Assembly: GCF_019075875.1 (NCBI RefSeq)
Contig: NZ_JAHOOZ010000001.1
Location: 5,646,001-5,710,000 of the forward strand
DNA length: 64,000 bases
Direction of reading: 5' to 3'
DNA from: Novosphingobium sp. G106
GTDB lineage: Bacteria; Pseudomonadota; Alphaproteobacteria; Sphingomonadales; Sphingomonadaceae
Shown: positions 1-9,471 of the stretch, piece by piece
Layout of the letters: the number at the start of each line of letters is the position of its first letter
Position numbering within the stretch: the stretch's first letter is position 1
The notes under the pieces: model-generated
The model's database searches: none
Told to the model about the DNA's origin: nothing
What the model saw: the letters and a program-made list of their open reading frames with translations, nothing else
Made by a program: the position numbers and the translations under genes

Positions 1-9
1 ACCACGGCT

Positions 10-654
10 TCATGGAGCGGGCTGAGAATCGATTGGCTGCGCCAGAACAAGGTCCTTGCTCCGCTGAAATTCCGCCAGCGTCTTGGCGCGTTCGTTCTCC
101 GGAACTCTCAGGATGTAGGCGCCGGCGACGGTTGGGCCGTCGACGATGACCGCACCATGGGCCAGGAGCGTGGTGCGCAGCTGCTGTTCGGAAACGTCGG
201 GCCGGAACATGGCGATGACATTTCCTGCGCGAGGTGCAGGGGATGCGCTCAGGACGTGATATTCGGCCGCCGGCTGCCTCGGCAGTGCCATATAGACCGT
301 GCCGGCCGCTACTATCACTACGATCTGGCTGGCCAGAACCCAGCCCATGTGCGTCGGCCGCTGAAACAGGTCTTTGAGCGCCGAAAGGACAGGCCGCGGA
401 CTCTGGTCCTTTGCCCGCCCGTGCATCTGGCGTCGGACCGCCTCCCAACCGGCATCGGCGTTTATCGGAAGCGAGACGACATGGGCAGCAAGCTCGCGCT
501 CCGCCGCCAGCTCGCGCCGACAGGCGGCGCAGGTGGCAAGATGATCGTCGACCTCGGCCCGTTCGGCCGGGGCGAGGCGATCGGTCACATACCAGGGCAG
601 CGCTTCCTGCACCTGCCGGTGACGATCGCTGCCAAATCCAATGATCTTGCCCAT
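10..654 (-). CDS. Zinc-finger anti-sigma factor (ECF partner)
   Basis: Membrane-bound anti-sigma factor of 214 aa that should hold the ECF sigma factor encoded immediately upstream (gap 10 bp). The N-terminal part carries a ZAS-type zinc motif, H38-x3-C42-x2-C45, within the segment HLATCAACRREL. A single membrane segment follows at about residues 104-124, leaving a periplasmic C-terminal domain of about 90 residues as sensor. The stop codon lies at positions 10-12, so the gene is complete. The order sigma then anti-sigma is the usual co-transcribed arrangement. The inducing signal is not visible from sequence; the divergent cupredoxin gene could be a target (inference). Confidence 0.85.
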   Translation of the reverse strand: MGKIIGFGSDRHRQVQEALPWYVTDRLAPAERAEVDDHLATCAACRRELAAERELAAHVVSLPINADAGWEAVRRQMHGRAKDQSPRPVLSALKDLFQRPTHMGWVLASQIVVIVAAGTVYMALPRQPAAEYHVLSASPAPRAGNVIAMFRPDVSEQQLRTTLLAHGAVIVDGPTVAGAYILRVPENERAKTLAEFQRSKDLVLAQPIDSQPAP

Positions 655-664
655 GATCCAATCC

Positions 665-1189
665 TTAAAGCCATTCCGCCGAGCCGCCGCTCATCAGGCG
701 TTTGAGATGGCGTCTGGCATGAAACATCCGTGTTTTCACCGTGTCGACGGGACAGGCCATGATCTCGGCGATCTCGCGATAGCCCATCTCGTGAAAGTAG
801 GTGAGATCGACAACCGCGCGATGATCGGCCGACAATTGCTGCATGGCTTCCAGCAACAGGCGTTCGCGTTGGCCCCGCCAGATCGCCTCATCGGATGAGA
901 CGCTGTCCTCATCGGGCGAGTCCACCGGTCGATATTCGACCGGATCGTCGACCTTGCGCAGCGCCTTCATCGCCTTGCGGTAGGCGATGCCGAAGATCCA
1001 GGTCGACAGCTTGCTCGCCCCGCGAAAACTGGCAGGCTTTTCCCACACCGCTATCATCGTATCGTTCAGGACCTCCTCGACAACCTGGGGCCGCCGGGTG
1101 AGATTGATCAGGAACCGGGCGAGCCGCGCGTGAAAGTGGCGATACAGTTCCTCGAACGCCCGCTCGTCGCCCCCCCTGGATGCGAGCAA
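665..1189 (-). CDS. ECF RNA polymerase sigma factor, N-terminus probably frameshifted
   Basis: Extracytoplasmic-function sigma factor with region 2 (ERAFEELYRHF to STWIFGIAYRKA) and region 4 (DHRAVVDLTYFHEMGYREIAEI). As it stands the frame opens at a TTG at 1189 and starts oddly as MLASRGGDE. Reading through the C7 run at 1170-1176 with one base fewer joins it to upstream codons that give EQLALLARIQGGDERAFEEL, the normal family N-terminus. The true start would then be a TTG at 1257-1259 preceded by GAGG, giving 197 aa. The run length is therefore likely wrong or the gene is a recent frameshift. It is followed directly by its anti-sigma gene. Confidence 0.85.
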   Translation of the reverse strand: MLASRGGDERAFEELYRHFHARLARFLINLTRRPQVVEEVLNDTMIAVWEKPASFRGASKLSTWIFGIAYRKAMKALRKVDDPVEYRPVDSPDEDSVSSDEAIWRGQRERLLLEAMQQLSADHRAVVDLTYFHEMGYREIAEIMACPVDTVKTRMFHARRHLKRLMSGGSAEWL

Positions 1190-1423
1190 GCAGCGCCAAT
1201 TGCTCGGCTGCCGTAGCAGACGAATGCTGCCGCCCTTTTCGTGCCTCGGCTTCGCTCAAGTTTTCCTCACAAGCCCTTGAACATAAGTACCGCCAGAAGG
1301 CCTGCCGGTTCAACGAAAGAGCGAAACTGGCGCGCCGGCGATGCGCAGCCGCGGAATTCCGTTTCGCCATGAACCAATCGGCCGCGTGCCGGAACTCAGC
1401 CTGCAAGACAGGACAAGGTAATC

Positions 1424-1816
1424 ATGAAGTACACGAAGATTCTCGCCGTGCTGTGTTTGGTGTCGTCGCCGGTGCTCGCTCAGGCTCCCGATTGGAGCCA
1501 GGCAGCGCAAGTGACGGTCACTCTAACGAGCTTCCATTTCGACCCAGGGACCGTGCACCTCCATGCAGGCCAGCCGGTCGTCCTGCATCTCGTCAACGGT
1601 GGGTCCGGCGGACATAATTTCAGCGCCCCCGAATTTTTCGCCGCAGCGCAAATCCGCGCTCAGGATCAGGCTTCGGTGCGAAAGGGAACTGTCGAAGTCT
1701 CTGGACACGGGGCCACGGATATCGCCCTCGTACCGCGCACTGGAACCTACAAGCTCAATTGCACGCACATGATGCACTCGGCATTCGGCATGAAGGGCGA
1801 GATCGTCGTCGATTGA
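1424..1816 (+). CDS. Secreted cupredoxin (type 1 copper protein)
   Basis: Small blue-copper-like protein of 130 aa. A cleavable signal peptide ends near A19 (SSPVLAQA). The predicted type 1 copper ligands are H64 (GGHNFSAPEF), C113, H118 and M123, in a C-x4-H-x4-M arrangement near the C-terminus (KLNCTHMMHSAFGMKGE). It probably acts as a periplasmic electron carrier or copper-binding protein. It is transcribed divergently from the ECF sigma gene and could belong to its regulon. The redox partner cannot be told from sequence. Confidence 0.8.
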   Translation: MKYTKILAVLCLVSSPVLAQAPDWSQAAQVTVTLTSFHFDPGTVHLHAGQPVVLHLVNGGSGGHNFSAPEFFAAAQIRAQDQASVRKGTVEVSGHGATDIALVPRTGTYKLNCTHMMHSAFGMKGEIVVD

Positions 1817-1847
1817 GCCCGCATTGGGCGGAAGGCCGGCGCAAATG

Positions 1848-2807
1848 TCAGCCGCGCCGGCCGACTATGACGAACAGACCGCCTTCGCCGCCAAGGCTCC
1901 ACATCCAGCCGATCTGCGCGAGCAGCGATTCCAGCGGCCACTCGTCTTCGGCCGGTGCGAGCAGGTCGTCGGGTTCGTGCCCGATCTGCGTCGAAGGGTA
2001 GGTGGAGACGAAATCGATCGCCTCATCGCGAAACCAGCGGCGTACCTCTGCCAGGCTGTGCCGGTGTTCCTCGGGGTGCTGGTATTGGTCGCGCAGCCAG
2101 GCTTCGCGCCGCGCCGGTTCTGCTCCGCGGTCGCGTAGCACCGGGTCGAACGGGATCCAGCGATAGGCGGTCGCCCGCGCGACCAGCCGGCGCAGTCGCA
2201 GGGGCAGTCGCGCATAGCGGTTGTAGAGGCCGAGGATGATATGCCCGCCGGGTTTCACGGCCCTGACCACGCTGGCGAAGGCGGCGCGCGGGTCCGGCGT
2301 ATGATGAAGGACGCCCGAGCAATAGACCACGTCGAAGGCAGCATCGCGCAGCGGCAGGCAGGCGAGGTCGCACTCCACGAAGTCGATCCGGCGTGTGCCG
2401 TAGCGACGTGCCGCCGCCGCGCCCAATGTCAGCGCTGCGCGCGACAGATCGAGCGCCACCACTCGCCGATCGGCGCGGGCGAGGTATAGGCTCATCTGGC
2501 CGGTTCCGCAGCCGATCTCGGCAATCGTCGCGTCGCCGGGCAGCGAAGTGTCGAGCAGGCGTGCGAAGGCGCTGCGCTCGGCGCGGCCGCGCAGCCAGGT
2601 CAGACTGTCGTTGGGCGGATAACCGGGGAAAGGCGCGGCGTCGTAGAAATGGCGAACGACCGTGGTCTGTTCTTCGAGTTCCAGCCGCAGGTGCGGGATG
2701 CCGTCATGCGTATGCCAGTGCTCGCCACAAGCCGTGCAGCGCAGCATCTCGTCCAACGCAGCACGGCAGATCGGGCAGGCAAGCAGCTCCCAAGTCACCT
2801 CGACCAT
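1848..2807 (-). CDS. SAM-dependent methyltransferase with N-terminal zinc ribbon
   Basis: Class I methyltransferase of 319 aa. Residues 1-45 form a Trm112-like zinc ribbon with C11-x2-C14 and C24-x2-C27. The SAM-binding motif I is IAEIGCGTGQ at about 95-104 and the acidic motif II follows (VVALDLSRAALT). The segment VVYCSGVLHHTPDP is typical of small-molecule methyltransferases. It begins one base upstream of the DUF5989 stop (no gap), so it is the last gene of a four-gene leftward operon with the carbamoyltransferase and the di-iron protein. The substrate is unknown; a small molecule or lipid/glycan group made by the locus is likely (inference). Confidence 0.8.
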   Translation of the reverse strand: MVEVTWELLACPICRAALDEMLRCTACGEHWHTHDGIPHLRLELEEQTTVVRHFYDAAPFPGYPPNDSLTWLRGRAERSAFARLLDTSLPGDATIAEIGCGTGQMSLYLARADRRVVALDLSRAALTLGAAAARRYGTRRIDFVECDLACLPLRDAAFDVVYCSGVLHHTPDPRAAFASVVRAVKPGGHIILGLYNRYARLPLRLRRLVARATAYRWIPFDPVLRDRGAEPARREAWLRDQYQHPEEHRHSLAEVRRWFRDEAIDFVSTYPSTQIGHEPDDLLAPAEDEWPLESLLAQIGWMWSLGGEGGLFVIVGRRG

Positions 2808-3020
2808 TCAGAAGATCGAGTAGATGAACGGCGCCAGCGCCTCGACCCCGGCTGCCAGGATCAGCAGGAAGCCGGTCAGGCAGAGGAACACGGCGAGCGG
2901 CATGACCAGCTTCTTGTCCGATCCGCCGCGCCACAGGCTGCGCGCGAATTCGCCGGTCGAGCCGAAGGCGCTGCCCAGCACAAGCAACTGACGCCGCAGT
3001 CGGCCTTTCTTCTTGATCAT
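2808..3020 (-). CDS. DUF5989 family small membrane protein
   Basis: Seventy-residue protein with a basic N-terminus ([11 protein letters not shown]), the conserved segment SAFGSTGEFARSLW and one membrane helix at about 38-62. The family is uncharacterised but is repeatedly encoded next to NodU/TobZ-type carbamoyltransferases. Here its ATG overlaps the carbamoyltransferase stop (ATGA at 3017-3020) and its stop abuts the methyltransferase start. That tight packing suggests translational coupling and a role as membrane anchor or partner for the carbamoyltransferase (inference). Confidence 0.8.
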   Translation of the reverse strand: MIKKKGRLRRQLLVLGSAFGSTGEFARSLWRGGSDKKLVMPLAVFLCLTGFLLILAAGVEALAPFIYSIF

Positions 3021-4789
3021 GCCACTTCCTCAATGTCGACGGTGGGTTGCGTGTCCTGCCCTCGCTTGCGCAAGCGGGTGTTGCCGGCGACGAGGACGTC
3101 GATGCCGCTGCGACGAAATGTCGAGTAGCCTTCTTCGGCGCTGCAGACGATCGGCTCTCCGGCGAGGTTGAGCGAGGTGTTGAGCAGCACGGGGACGCCG
3201 CTGATCCGGCCATAGGCGGCGACGAGATCATAGAGGCGAGAGGCAAAGTCGCGCGTGATCGTCTGGACGCGCGCGGTGCCGTCGACGTGGGTCACTGCGG
3301 CCAGCCGCTCGCGCCATTCGGGCCGCACGGGGAATACGCCCGACATGAAGCGCGCGAGCCGTGCTCCGCCGGGCGGGAGCTCGAAATAGCGGTCTGCCTC
3401 GTCTTCGAGCACGACCGGGGCGAAGGGGCGGAATTCCTCGCGGTACTTGATGTCGCGGTTGAGCCGGTCGCGCGTAGCCGCATCGTGCGGCGCGGCGAGC
3501 AGGCTGCGGTGGCCGAGCGCGCGCGGCCCGAACTCGCAGCGGCCTTCCATCCAGCCGACGATTCGCCCCGCGGCGAGATCGCGCGCGGTGTCCTCGATCA
3601 GCTCTGCGTCATCCGGCATGTCGCAGGGCAAGCCATCTTCCGTGCCGATCCGGGCGAGCGCCGCGCCGTCGGGCTCGGGACCCCAGAACGGGTGATCGGG
3701 AACGGCGCGATCGGGCTGGCCGAAATGGAGCCGGTCGGCCCAGAGCGCCGCCCCCAGGGCGCAGCCGGCATCGCCGGGCGCGGGCGGGACGAAGACACGC
3801 GCGAAGCCGGATTCGCGCAGGATGCGCGCATTGGCCACGCCGTTCAGCGCCACGCCGCCGCCGAGGCAGAGATCTTTCAGGCCGGTCCGCTGATGCAGGT
3901 CGCGGGCGAGGTCGACGAGCACGTCCTCGAGCACGCGCTGCACGCTGGCGGCGATGTCGGCGAAGCGGCGGCCTTCGGCGCTGGCGAAATCGATCGGCTC
4001 GTAGCGGTTGCGCGGCGGCCCGAACAACGCGACGAATTTGTCCGAATAGGATCGCCGCGCGCTCGAATGAAACTCGAAGTAGTCGAGGTCGAGTCGGAAG
4101 GCGCCGTCTGTGGTGCGCCGGATCAGCCGCCACACCGCGTCGGTCATGCTCGGCTCGCCATAGGCAGCGAGCCCCATGACCTTGTACTCGCCCTCGTTCA
4201 CCGGAAAGCCGAGATAGGCGGTGAACGTCGAATAGAGCATGCCCAGCGAGTGCGGAAAGCGGATTTCGCGGTCGATCGCGATACGCGTGCCGGCGGGGCC
4301 GCGTTCGCCTCGCCCGACAGTGAGCGTCGCCCATTCGCCGACGCCGTCGGCCGTAAGGATCGCCGCGCGTTCGGTCGGCGCGGTGAGAAAGGTGGCCGCG
4401 GCGTGCGATTGGTGGTGCTCGGTGAACAGCACCTTGCGGCCAGGCAAGCCGAGCTGCGAGGTGATCACCCCGCGCACCCACGCCTTCTCGCCGAGCATGT
4501 TTTTGATCGCTTGCGGAAATGCGTGGTACGAGCGCGGGAAGGTCCGCAGTGCCATGGTCAGCACCCGGTCGAACTTCAGCATCGGCTTTTCGTAGAATAC
4601 GACCGCATCGAGGTCTTTGGGCTCGATCCCGGCGTGGTCGAGGCAGTATTCGATTGCGCCGATGGGAAAGGCGGCGTCGTTCTTGCGGCGCGAGAGGCGT
4701 TCCTCCTGCACCGCCGCCACCGGCATCCCGTCTATCAACAGCGCTGCGGCCGCATCGTGGTAATGCGCGGAGAGGCCGAGGATCTTCAT
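3017..4789 (-). CDS. NodU/TobZ-family O-carbamoyltransferase
   Basis: Carbamoyltransferase of 590 aa, full length. The family uses carbamoyl phosphate and ATP to make a carbamoyl adenylate, then transfers the carbamoyl group to a hydroxyl on an acceptor. Visible features are the N-terminal [18 protein letters not shown], the metal-binding EHHQSHAA near residue 120-130, the Kae1-like [17 protein letters not shown], and the C-terminal YrdC-like part with [13 protein letters not shown] and [12 protein letters not shown]. It is the second gene of the leftward operon, one base after the di-iron protein and overlapping DUF5989 by 4 bp. The acceptor is unknown. Confidence 0.9.
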   Translation of the reverse strand: MKILGLSAHYHDAAAALLIDGMPVAAVQEERLSRRKNDAAFPIGAIEYCLDHAGIEPKDLDAVVFYEKPMLKFDRVLTMALRTFPRSYHAFPQAIKNMLGEKAWVRGVITSQLGLPGRKVLFTEHHQSHAAATFLTAPTERAAILTADGVGEWATLTVGRGERGPAGTRIAIDREIRFPHSLGMLYSTFTAYLGFPVNEGEYKVMGLAAYGEPSMTDAVWRLIRRTTDGAFRLDLDYFEFHSSARRSYSDKFVALFGPPRNRYEPIDFASAEGRRFADIAASVQRVLEDVLVDLARDLHQRTGLKDLCLGGGVALNGVANARILRESGFARVFVPPAPGDAGCALGAALWADRLHFGQPDRAVPDHPFWGPEPDGAALARIGTEDGLPCDMPDDAELIEDTARDLAAGRIVGWMEGRCEFGPRALGHRSLLAAPHDAATRDRLNRDIKYREEFRPFAPVVLEDEADRYFELPPGGARLARFMSGVFPVRPEWRERLAAVTHVDGTARVQTITRDFASRLYDLVAAYGRISGVPVLLNTSLNLAGEPIVCSAEEGYSTFRRSGIDVLVAGNTRLRKRGQDTQPTVDIEEVA

Positions 4790-4790
4790 G

Positions 4791-5519
4791 TCAGAACTGG
4801 CTCCCGAGATCGCGCGCCTCTTCGGGCCGACACTTGCTCCAGCCCTCGGGCTCTCGCCGCGCCGCGCGCTTGGCGATCCAGGCGAAAGGCGGCACCAGGA
4901 TGAAGTACTGCAGCGTCAGGATCACCGAGCCCATCAGGTTGCCGATCCCGGCCGCGATCCGCAGGTACCCCTTCCAGAGCCGGCCCAGCCGCGCGCGCCA
5001 GAGCAGCCAGCCTTGCTTGCGCGGCGCGATCCGGCCCAGTTCCTGTCGCGTGTAGGTCATGTGGAAGGCCTCGTCCTTGACGATGTGTGAGAACACATCG
5101 CGCGTCTCGGCGTCGCTGCCCACGGCCCGGCCGTAGGTCGCGAACTGCCGGGCGGCGGAGCGTTCGGACAAGTGCAGGAAGGCGAGAAGTGCTGCGTCTC
5201 GCCCGCGCTCGATCTCGACGTCGTCTAGCCCCCGTTCGCCGGGAGTCAGCCAGTCGCTCTGCCGGCCGGCCTCGTTCCCGCCGCTCGAGCGCAGGAGAGC
5301 GATGCCTCGGCTGCGAAAGATTTCCGCATGGCGCCGTTCGTCGAGCGCGTGGCGCAAATAGCGCCGTCGTAGCCGCGCGTCGCCGGTCAACTCGGCCGCG
5401 CGGGCGAGATCGCGGCCGCCATCGGCTTCGACTTCGGCGAAGCGCAGGAGGCGCAGGCCCCGGCGAAGCGGGTCTCGCCAGATCCAGCGCTGGATCAGGT
5501 TGAGCGATACCCGCATCAC
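4791..5519 (-). CDS. Ferritin-like di-iron protein with C-terminal membrane segment
   Basis: Helical protein of 242 aa with a plausible carboxylate-bridged di-iron site: E29/E31, E61-x2-H64 (DERRHAE), E119 and E150-x2-H153 (DEAFHMT). Two ExxH motifs on a four-helix pattern are the mark of ferritin-like oxygenases or oxidases. Residues about 188-215 are hydrophobic and may lie on or in the membrane. A GTG at 5517-5519 and an ATG at 5514-5516 are both possible starts. It is the first gene of the operon with the carbamoyltransferase, suggesting that it oxidises or desaturates the same molecule (inference). Confidence 0.65.
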   Translation of the reverse strand: MMRVSLNLIQRWIWRDPLRRGLRLLRFAEVEADGGRDLARAAELTGDARLRRRYLRHALDERRHAEIFRSRGIALLRSSGGNEAGRQSDWLTPGERGLDDVEIERGRDAALLAFLHLSERSAARQFATYGRAVGSDAETRDVFSHIVKDEAFHMTYTRQELGRIAPRKQGWLLWRARLGRLWKGYLRIAAGIGNLMGSVILTLQYFILVPPFAWIAKRAARREPEGWSKCRPEEARDLGSQF

Positions 5520-5561
5520 AGCTAGTCTCCCCCTTGCCCAAATACCGCGAGGCCGGGAAGC

Positions 5562-6809
5562 ATGACGATGTCGACGGGGGGCCTGCGGGGGACCAAAGTC
5601 TCGGCCGTGCTCGCAAACTTTGGCCTCGTGGCGCTCGGCGTCGCCTGTCTCCTCGTGGCGCTAGCGATGGACGTGCACTGGTCGGAACGGCATTTCCTGC
5701 CGGTCTGGACCTGGACCTGGGAAACCCAGCTGCGCATCGTGCTGATCCTTCGGCTGTTGATCGGGACGGTCGGACTGGTCCTTGTGTTCCTCCTGCGCCC
5801 CTGGTTGGTTCAAGCCTGTCTGGCCGGCCGGGCTTTGTCGGCCCTGGGTTCGATCGCGCGTGTCGTATTGGCGGTCCTCGCCGCACTCGTGGCCACCGAA
5901 CTGATCCTGCGCACGCAGACCTGGCGCGCGGCGCAAGAGCAGTTCGGCCTCGTCGATCCGCTGCGCATCCCTGACGGTGAATTCGGCTGGAGCTTTGCCG
6001 CGAATCGGGCCGCGACCGTCATGCTCGACGGACGCCCTGTGCACTACGCTACCGGTCCTTTCGGCTATCGCGCAGCCCGCGTCGGCGCGGTGCCCGATTT
6101 CACCCGGTCGACGATCGTCATCGCCGGAGAATCGATCGTTTTCGGCTATGGCCTGGACTGGCCGGATACGATCCCGGCCCAGGTTCAGGCGAAGACCGGT
6201 ATCCAGACCGCGAACATTGGGGTGAATGCCCAGGCCACGGATCAGGTCTACATGCGCCTGCGCCGCGAGCTGCCGCGTTTCAAGCGCCCTGTGGCGGTAG
6301 TGATCCCGTTCATGCCGCGGCTGCTCGACCGCAATCTTGACGTCGACAAACCATATCTCGACGCGGCGCTACGCTGGCATGCTGCGGGGCCGCCGCCTAT
6401 CCGGCTGGTCGAGCTGACGCGCCGCCTGCTCCGCTACCGCGACCCTGCCGACATTGCCCGGGGCGAGGCGACCACCTCGGCAGTGCTGAAGGGCGCGATC
6501 GCTGCCGCTGAGGCGCGCGGGGCACGGGCGATCGTGCTTGTCCCGCAATACCTTCCCGAAGAGCCCGTCGAGCGTCGTATCCGGCATGAGGTCCTTGACC
6601 GTGCCGGCATCCCCTATCTGCTGGTGCCGATCCCGCCGCAATGGCGCAGTCCGACACACTATCACCCGACCCGCGAAGGCGCGCTGAGGATTGCCGAGCG
6701 GATCAGCGAGGACCTTTCGAACAACGATAAAGCTATCCTCGTCGATGCCGATCATCATATGGTCACACATATGGGATCAATCCTCATGGGCGAGCATTCT
6801 GGAGGATAG
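5562..6809 (+). CDS. Membrane-anchored SGNH/GDSL-like protein
   Basis: Protein of 415 aa with about three N-terminal membrane helices (roughly 16-37, 59-80, 95-115) followed by an extracytoplasmic SGNH-hydrolase-like domain. The nucleophile block is IVIAGESIVFGYGL (GES), followed by an IGVNAQATDQ block that fits the Gly/Asn oxyanion region, and a late HYHPTREGA supplies the His. The Asp normally three residues before that His is not obvious, so activity is uncertain. SGNH proteins of this type are common beside carbamoyltransferase/DUF5989 genes. It is divergent from the di-iron gene with only 42 bp between them. Confidence 0.65.
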   Translation: MTMSTGGLRGTKVSAVLANFGLVALGVACLLVALAMDVHWSERHFLPVWTWTWETQLRIVLILRLLIGTVGLVLVFLLRPWLVQACLAGRALSALGSIARVVLAVLAALVATELILRTQTWRAAQEQFGLVDPLRIPDGEFGWSFAANRAATVMLDGRPVHYATGPFGYRAARVGAVPDFTRSTIVIAGESIVFGYGLDWPDTIPAQVQAKTGIQTANIGVNAQATDQVYMRLRRELPRFKRPVAVVIPFMPRLLDRNLDVDKPYLDAALRWHAAGPPPIRLVELTRRLLRYRDPADIARGEATTSAVLKGAIAAAEARGARAIVLVPQYLPEEPVERRIRHEVLDRAGIPYLLVPIPPQWRSPTHYHPTREGALRIAERISEDLSNNDKAILVDADHHMVTHMGSILMGEHSGG

Positions 6810-6865
6810 TGGCGCCAACGGCGCGGTCCGAAGATTGACCCGACAAGGAAAGGTTGCACTTAGCG

Positions 6866-7474
6866 ATGCCATCTCCGAAACATCAAATTGGGATTATCGT
6901 CGGCAGCCTTCGGCGCGACAGCATCAATCGCAAGATCGCGAACTCCATCGCCGCTTTCACCAGCGACTGGCTCGAGTGCGATTTCATCGAAATCGGTGAT
7001 CTACCGCTTTACAATGAGGACGATGAAGGAAATCCGGCACCGGCGGTCCAGACATTCCGAGATCGGGTCAGGGTGGTCGACGGCGTGCTATTCGTCACGC
7101 CAGAATACAATCGCGGCGTGCCGGGCGTGCTCAAGAATGCGATCGATATCGGGTCACGCCCCTATGGTCAGAGCGTATGGGACAAAAAACCCGCAGCGGT
7201 CGTCACGGTGTCGCCCGGCGCCATTGGCGGTTTCGGTTCCAACCACCACCTCCGGCAATATAGCGTGTTTCTGAACATGCCGATGATGCAGCAGCCGGAG
7301 GCCTATATCGGTCAGGTCGGTGGTGAGAGCTTCGATACGACCGGCCAACTCAGGGATGGACCGTTAAAAGATTTGGTGATCAAAGTTGCTCAGGCATTCG
7401 CCGACTGGGTGGATTTGATCATTCGCGGTAAAATGCTGATTTCGGAGGACGCGGCGCACAGCGCCAGATCATGA
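6866..7474 (+). CDS. NADPH-dependent FMN reductase / quinone reductase
   Basis: Flavodoxin-fold oxidoreductase of about 202 aa. The FMN phosphate loop is GSLRRDSINRKIAN near the N-terminus, and the family block LFVTPEYNRGVPGVLKNAID follows. Such enzymes (ChrR/YieF-like) reduce quinones, chromate or azo compounds with NAD(P)H. I chose the ATG at 6866; an in-frame TTG at 6854 directly after AAGGAAAGG is an alternative that adds four residues. It stands alone between the SGNH gene and the efflux operon. Confidence 0.8.
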   Translation: MPSPKHQIGIIVGSLRRDSINRKIANSIAAFTSDWLECDFIEIGDLPLYNEDDEGNPAPAVQTFRDRVRVVDGVLFVTPEYNRGVPGVLKNAIDIGSRPYGQSVWDKKPAAVVTVSPGAIGGFGSNHHLRQYSVFLNMPMMQQPEAYIGQVGGESFDTTGQLRDGPLKDLVIKVAQAFADWVDLIIRGKMLISEDAAHSARS

Positions 7475-7789
7475 GCCGGAAATCTCGATTATAGGCCTGC
7501 TTACGCCTTAGTTTTCTCCGAAAACGCTTTGCCATGTCGAAGCGCGCCTGGGCTTTCGGGTTTGCCAAGGAAACGGTCCTGCAAGCGCGCCGCAGGTACG
7601 ATAAGAGTGCGGAATGGCAAGCATCGACTCGACTCGGCGCAGATCTTTGGGGGGAGCAGCCATGGCGGCCGTGGTTAGGCCAATTCCGAGCATCGCCGGG
7701 GCAGCGGGACTGTCCGGGAGCGCCAGATGCATTCGCTCGGACCGTGATCGGCGTGGGCGGCCATGAGCGGCAGGGCGGCCTAGAGAGCC
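7475..7789. other. Intergenic region, 315 bp
   Basis: Spacer before the efflux operon. It should hold the promoter for the operon. I see no convincing coding sequence, RNA gene or strong hairpin in it. Confidence 0.5.
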
Positions 7790-9470
7790 GTGGCGGACTA
7801 TGTCTTCAAGCCGCACGAGAAACCGACGCTGCCGGGATCGCCGGCAAACCCCGATCACCCGGCCCAGCGGAGGCTCGTCTACTTTCTTATCGGCTGCCTG
7901 ATCGGCATCACCGGCGGGCTAGGCAATGCGCTGGTCACGGTCAATCTGAACTTCGCGCAAGGCACGCTGGGGCTCAACACCGATGAGAGCGCCTGGCTGA
8001 CGGGCGCCTATTTCATGACCAACGTGACGGCCAACCTGCTCCTGGTAAAATACCGCCAGCAGTTCGGCCTGCAGCCTTTCATCCGCTACACCCTGGCCGC
8101 CTATGCCGCGACGACGGCGATGCATCTGATCGTCCACGATTTCGCGACGTCGGTCTCCGTCCGGGCAATGAGCGGCGTCGCGGCGAGCGGACTGACGACG
8201 CTGACCATCCTCTATTTCTTCCAGGCCATGCCCGCGCCCAAGCGGTTGGCGGCGGTCATGATCGGCATCTGCATACCCCAGCTGGCGACGCCGCTGGCGC
8301 GCGCGCTTTCGCCGCATCTCCTCGACTGGGGGGGACTGGCACAATCTCTACTGGTTCGAGCTCGGCATGACCCTGGCGACCTTGGCCGCGGTCTCGGCGC
8401 TGCCGCTGCCGCCCAGCGAGCGCGAGAAGGCGTTCGAGCCGCTCGATTTCCTCACTTTCACCTTGCTGGCGCCCGGGCTCTGGCTGCTGATCGCGGTGCT
8501 GTCCGAGGGCCGGATCGAATGGTGGACCGAACGCCCCTGGATGGGCTGGGCGCTCGCCGCCAGCATCGTGCTGATCGCGGCGGCAGTGCTTATCGAGCAT
8601 CACCGCTGCAACCCGCTGATCAACACCCGTTGGCTGAGTACGCGCCAGATGGTGCGATTGATCCTGGTTGCCGCCTCGATCCGCGTCCTGCTGTCCGAGC
8701 AGTCGTTCGGTTCGGCCGGACTGCTGGGTGTCGTCGGCATGCTCAATGACCAGATGGTTACGCTGAACCTGATCGTCGTCGCGGCGTCGATCGCCGGCCT
8801 CGCCACCGCTGTGCTGACCTTTCGTCCCGCTCAGCTGCCGCAGCCGGTCATCATCGCGGTGGTCCTGATCGCGATCGGGTCGTTCATGGACGCCGATGCG
8901 AGCAATCTGACGCGGCCGAGCAGCTTCTATTTCAGCCAGGCGCTGATCGGCTTCGCCTCGCTACTGTTCCTCGCCCAGTTGATGGTGATCGGCATCGCCC
9001 GGACGCTGCTGGCGGGCGGGCGCAACTTCATCAGCTTCGTCGTGCTGTTCAGCCTGAGCCAGAGCGTTGGCGGGCTGATCGGCACGGCCTTGCTCGGCAC
9101 CTTCCAGACCGCGCGCGAGAAGTATCATTCGCACGAGCTCGTCCAGAACATCGTCGCGTCCGACCCACAGGTCGCTGCGCGGCTGGGCGCGGGCGGCCGG
9201 GTGGTGGCCGGCACGATCGGCGATCCGGCATTGCGCAGTGCTGAAGGCGCCGCGATTCTCAGCCAGCAGGTCACGCGCGAGGCCAATATCCTGGCTTACA
9301 ACGACGTCTTCTTCCTCGTCGGCGTGCTCGCGGTGCTGGTCGTGATCTGGGGCCTGCTGATCCGTCACTCGATCTTGCGCCGCCGCGAACCTTCGCCGGT
9401 GGTACAGCTTCAGGAGGCGCTTCAGGCCAAGGCCCTGGCGCAGCAGGCAGAGGCGCAACAGGGGCAATGA
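7790..9470 (+). pseudogene. DHA2-family MFS multidrug transporter (EmrB-like), frameshifted
   Basis: Fourteen-helix drug/H+ antiporter split into two frames at the G7 run 8328-8334. The first part (GTG start at 7790, a stop lies three codons upstream) covers helices 1 to about 5 and ends in HLLDWGG; the second part continues MTLATLAAVSALPLPP to the stop at 9468-9470. Removing one G joins them as HLLDWGDWHNLYWFELGMT, giving about 559 aa, the expected family length. No other damage is seen, so a sequencing indel is at least as likely as true inactivation. It would work with the following EmrA-like and NodT-like genes as a tripartite pump. Confidence 0.85.
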
Positions 9471-9471
9471 C

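Noticed and set aside
3047..4903. Long open frame of 618 codons on the plus strand
   Set aside because: Antisense to the carbamoyltransferase gene; high-GC DNA gives long shadow frames and the product has no family features.
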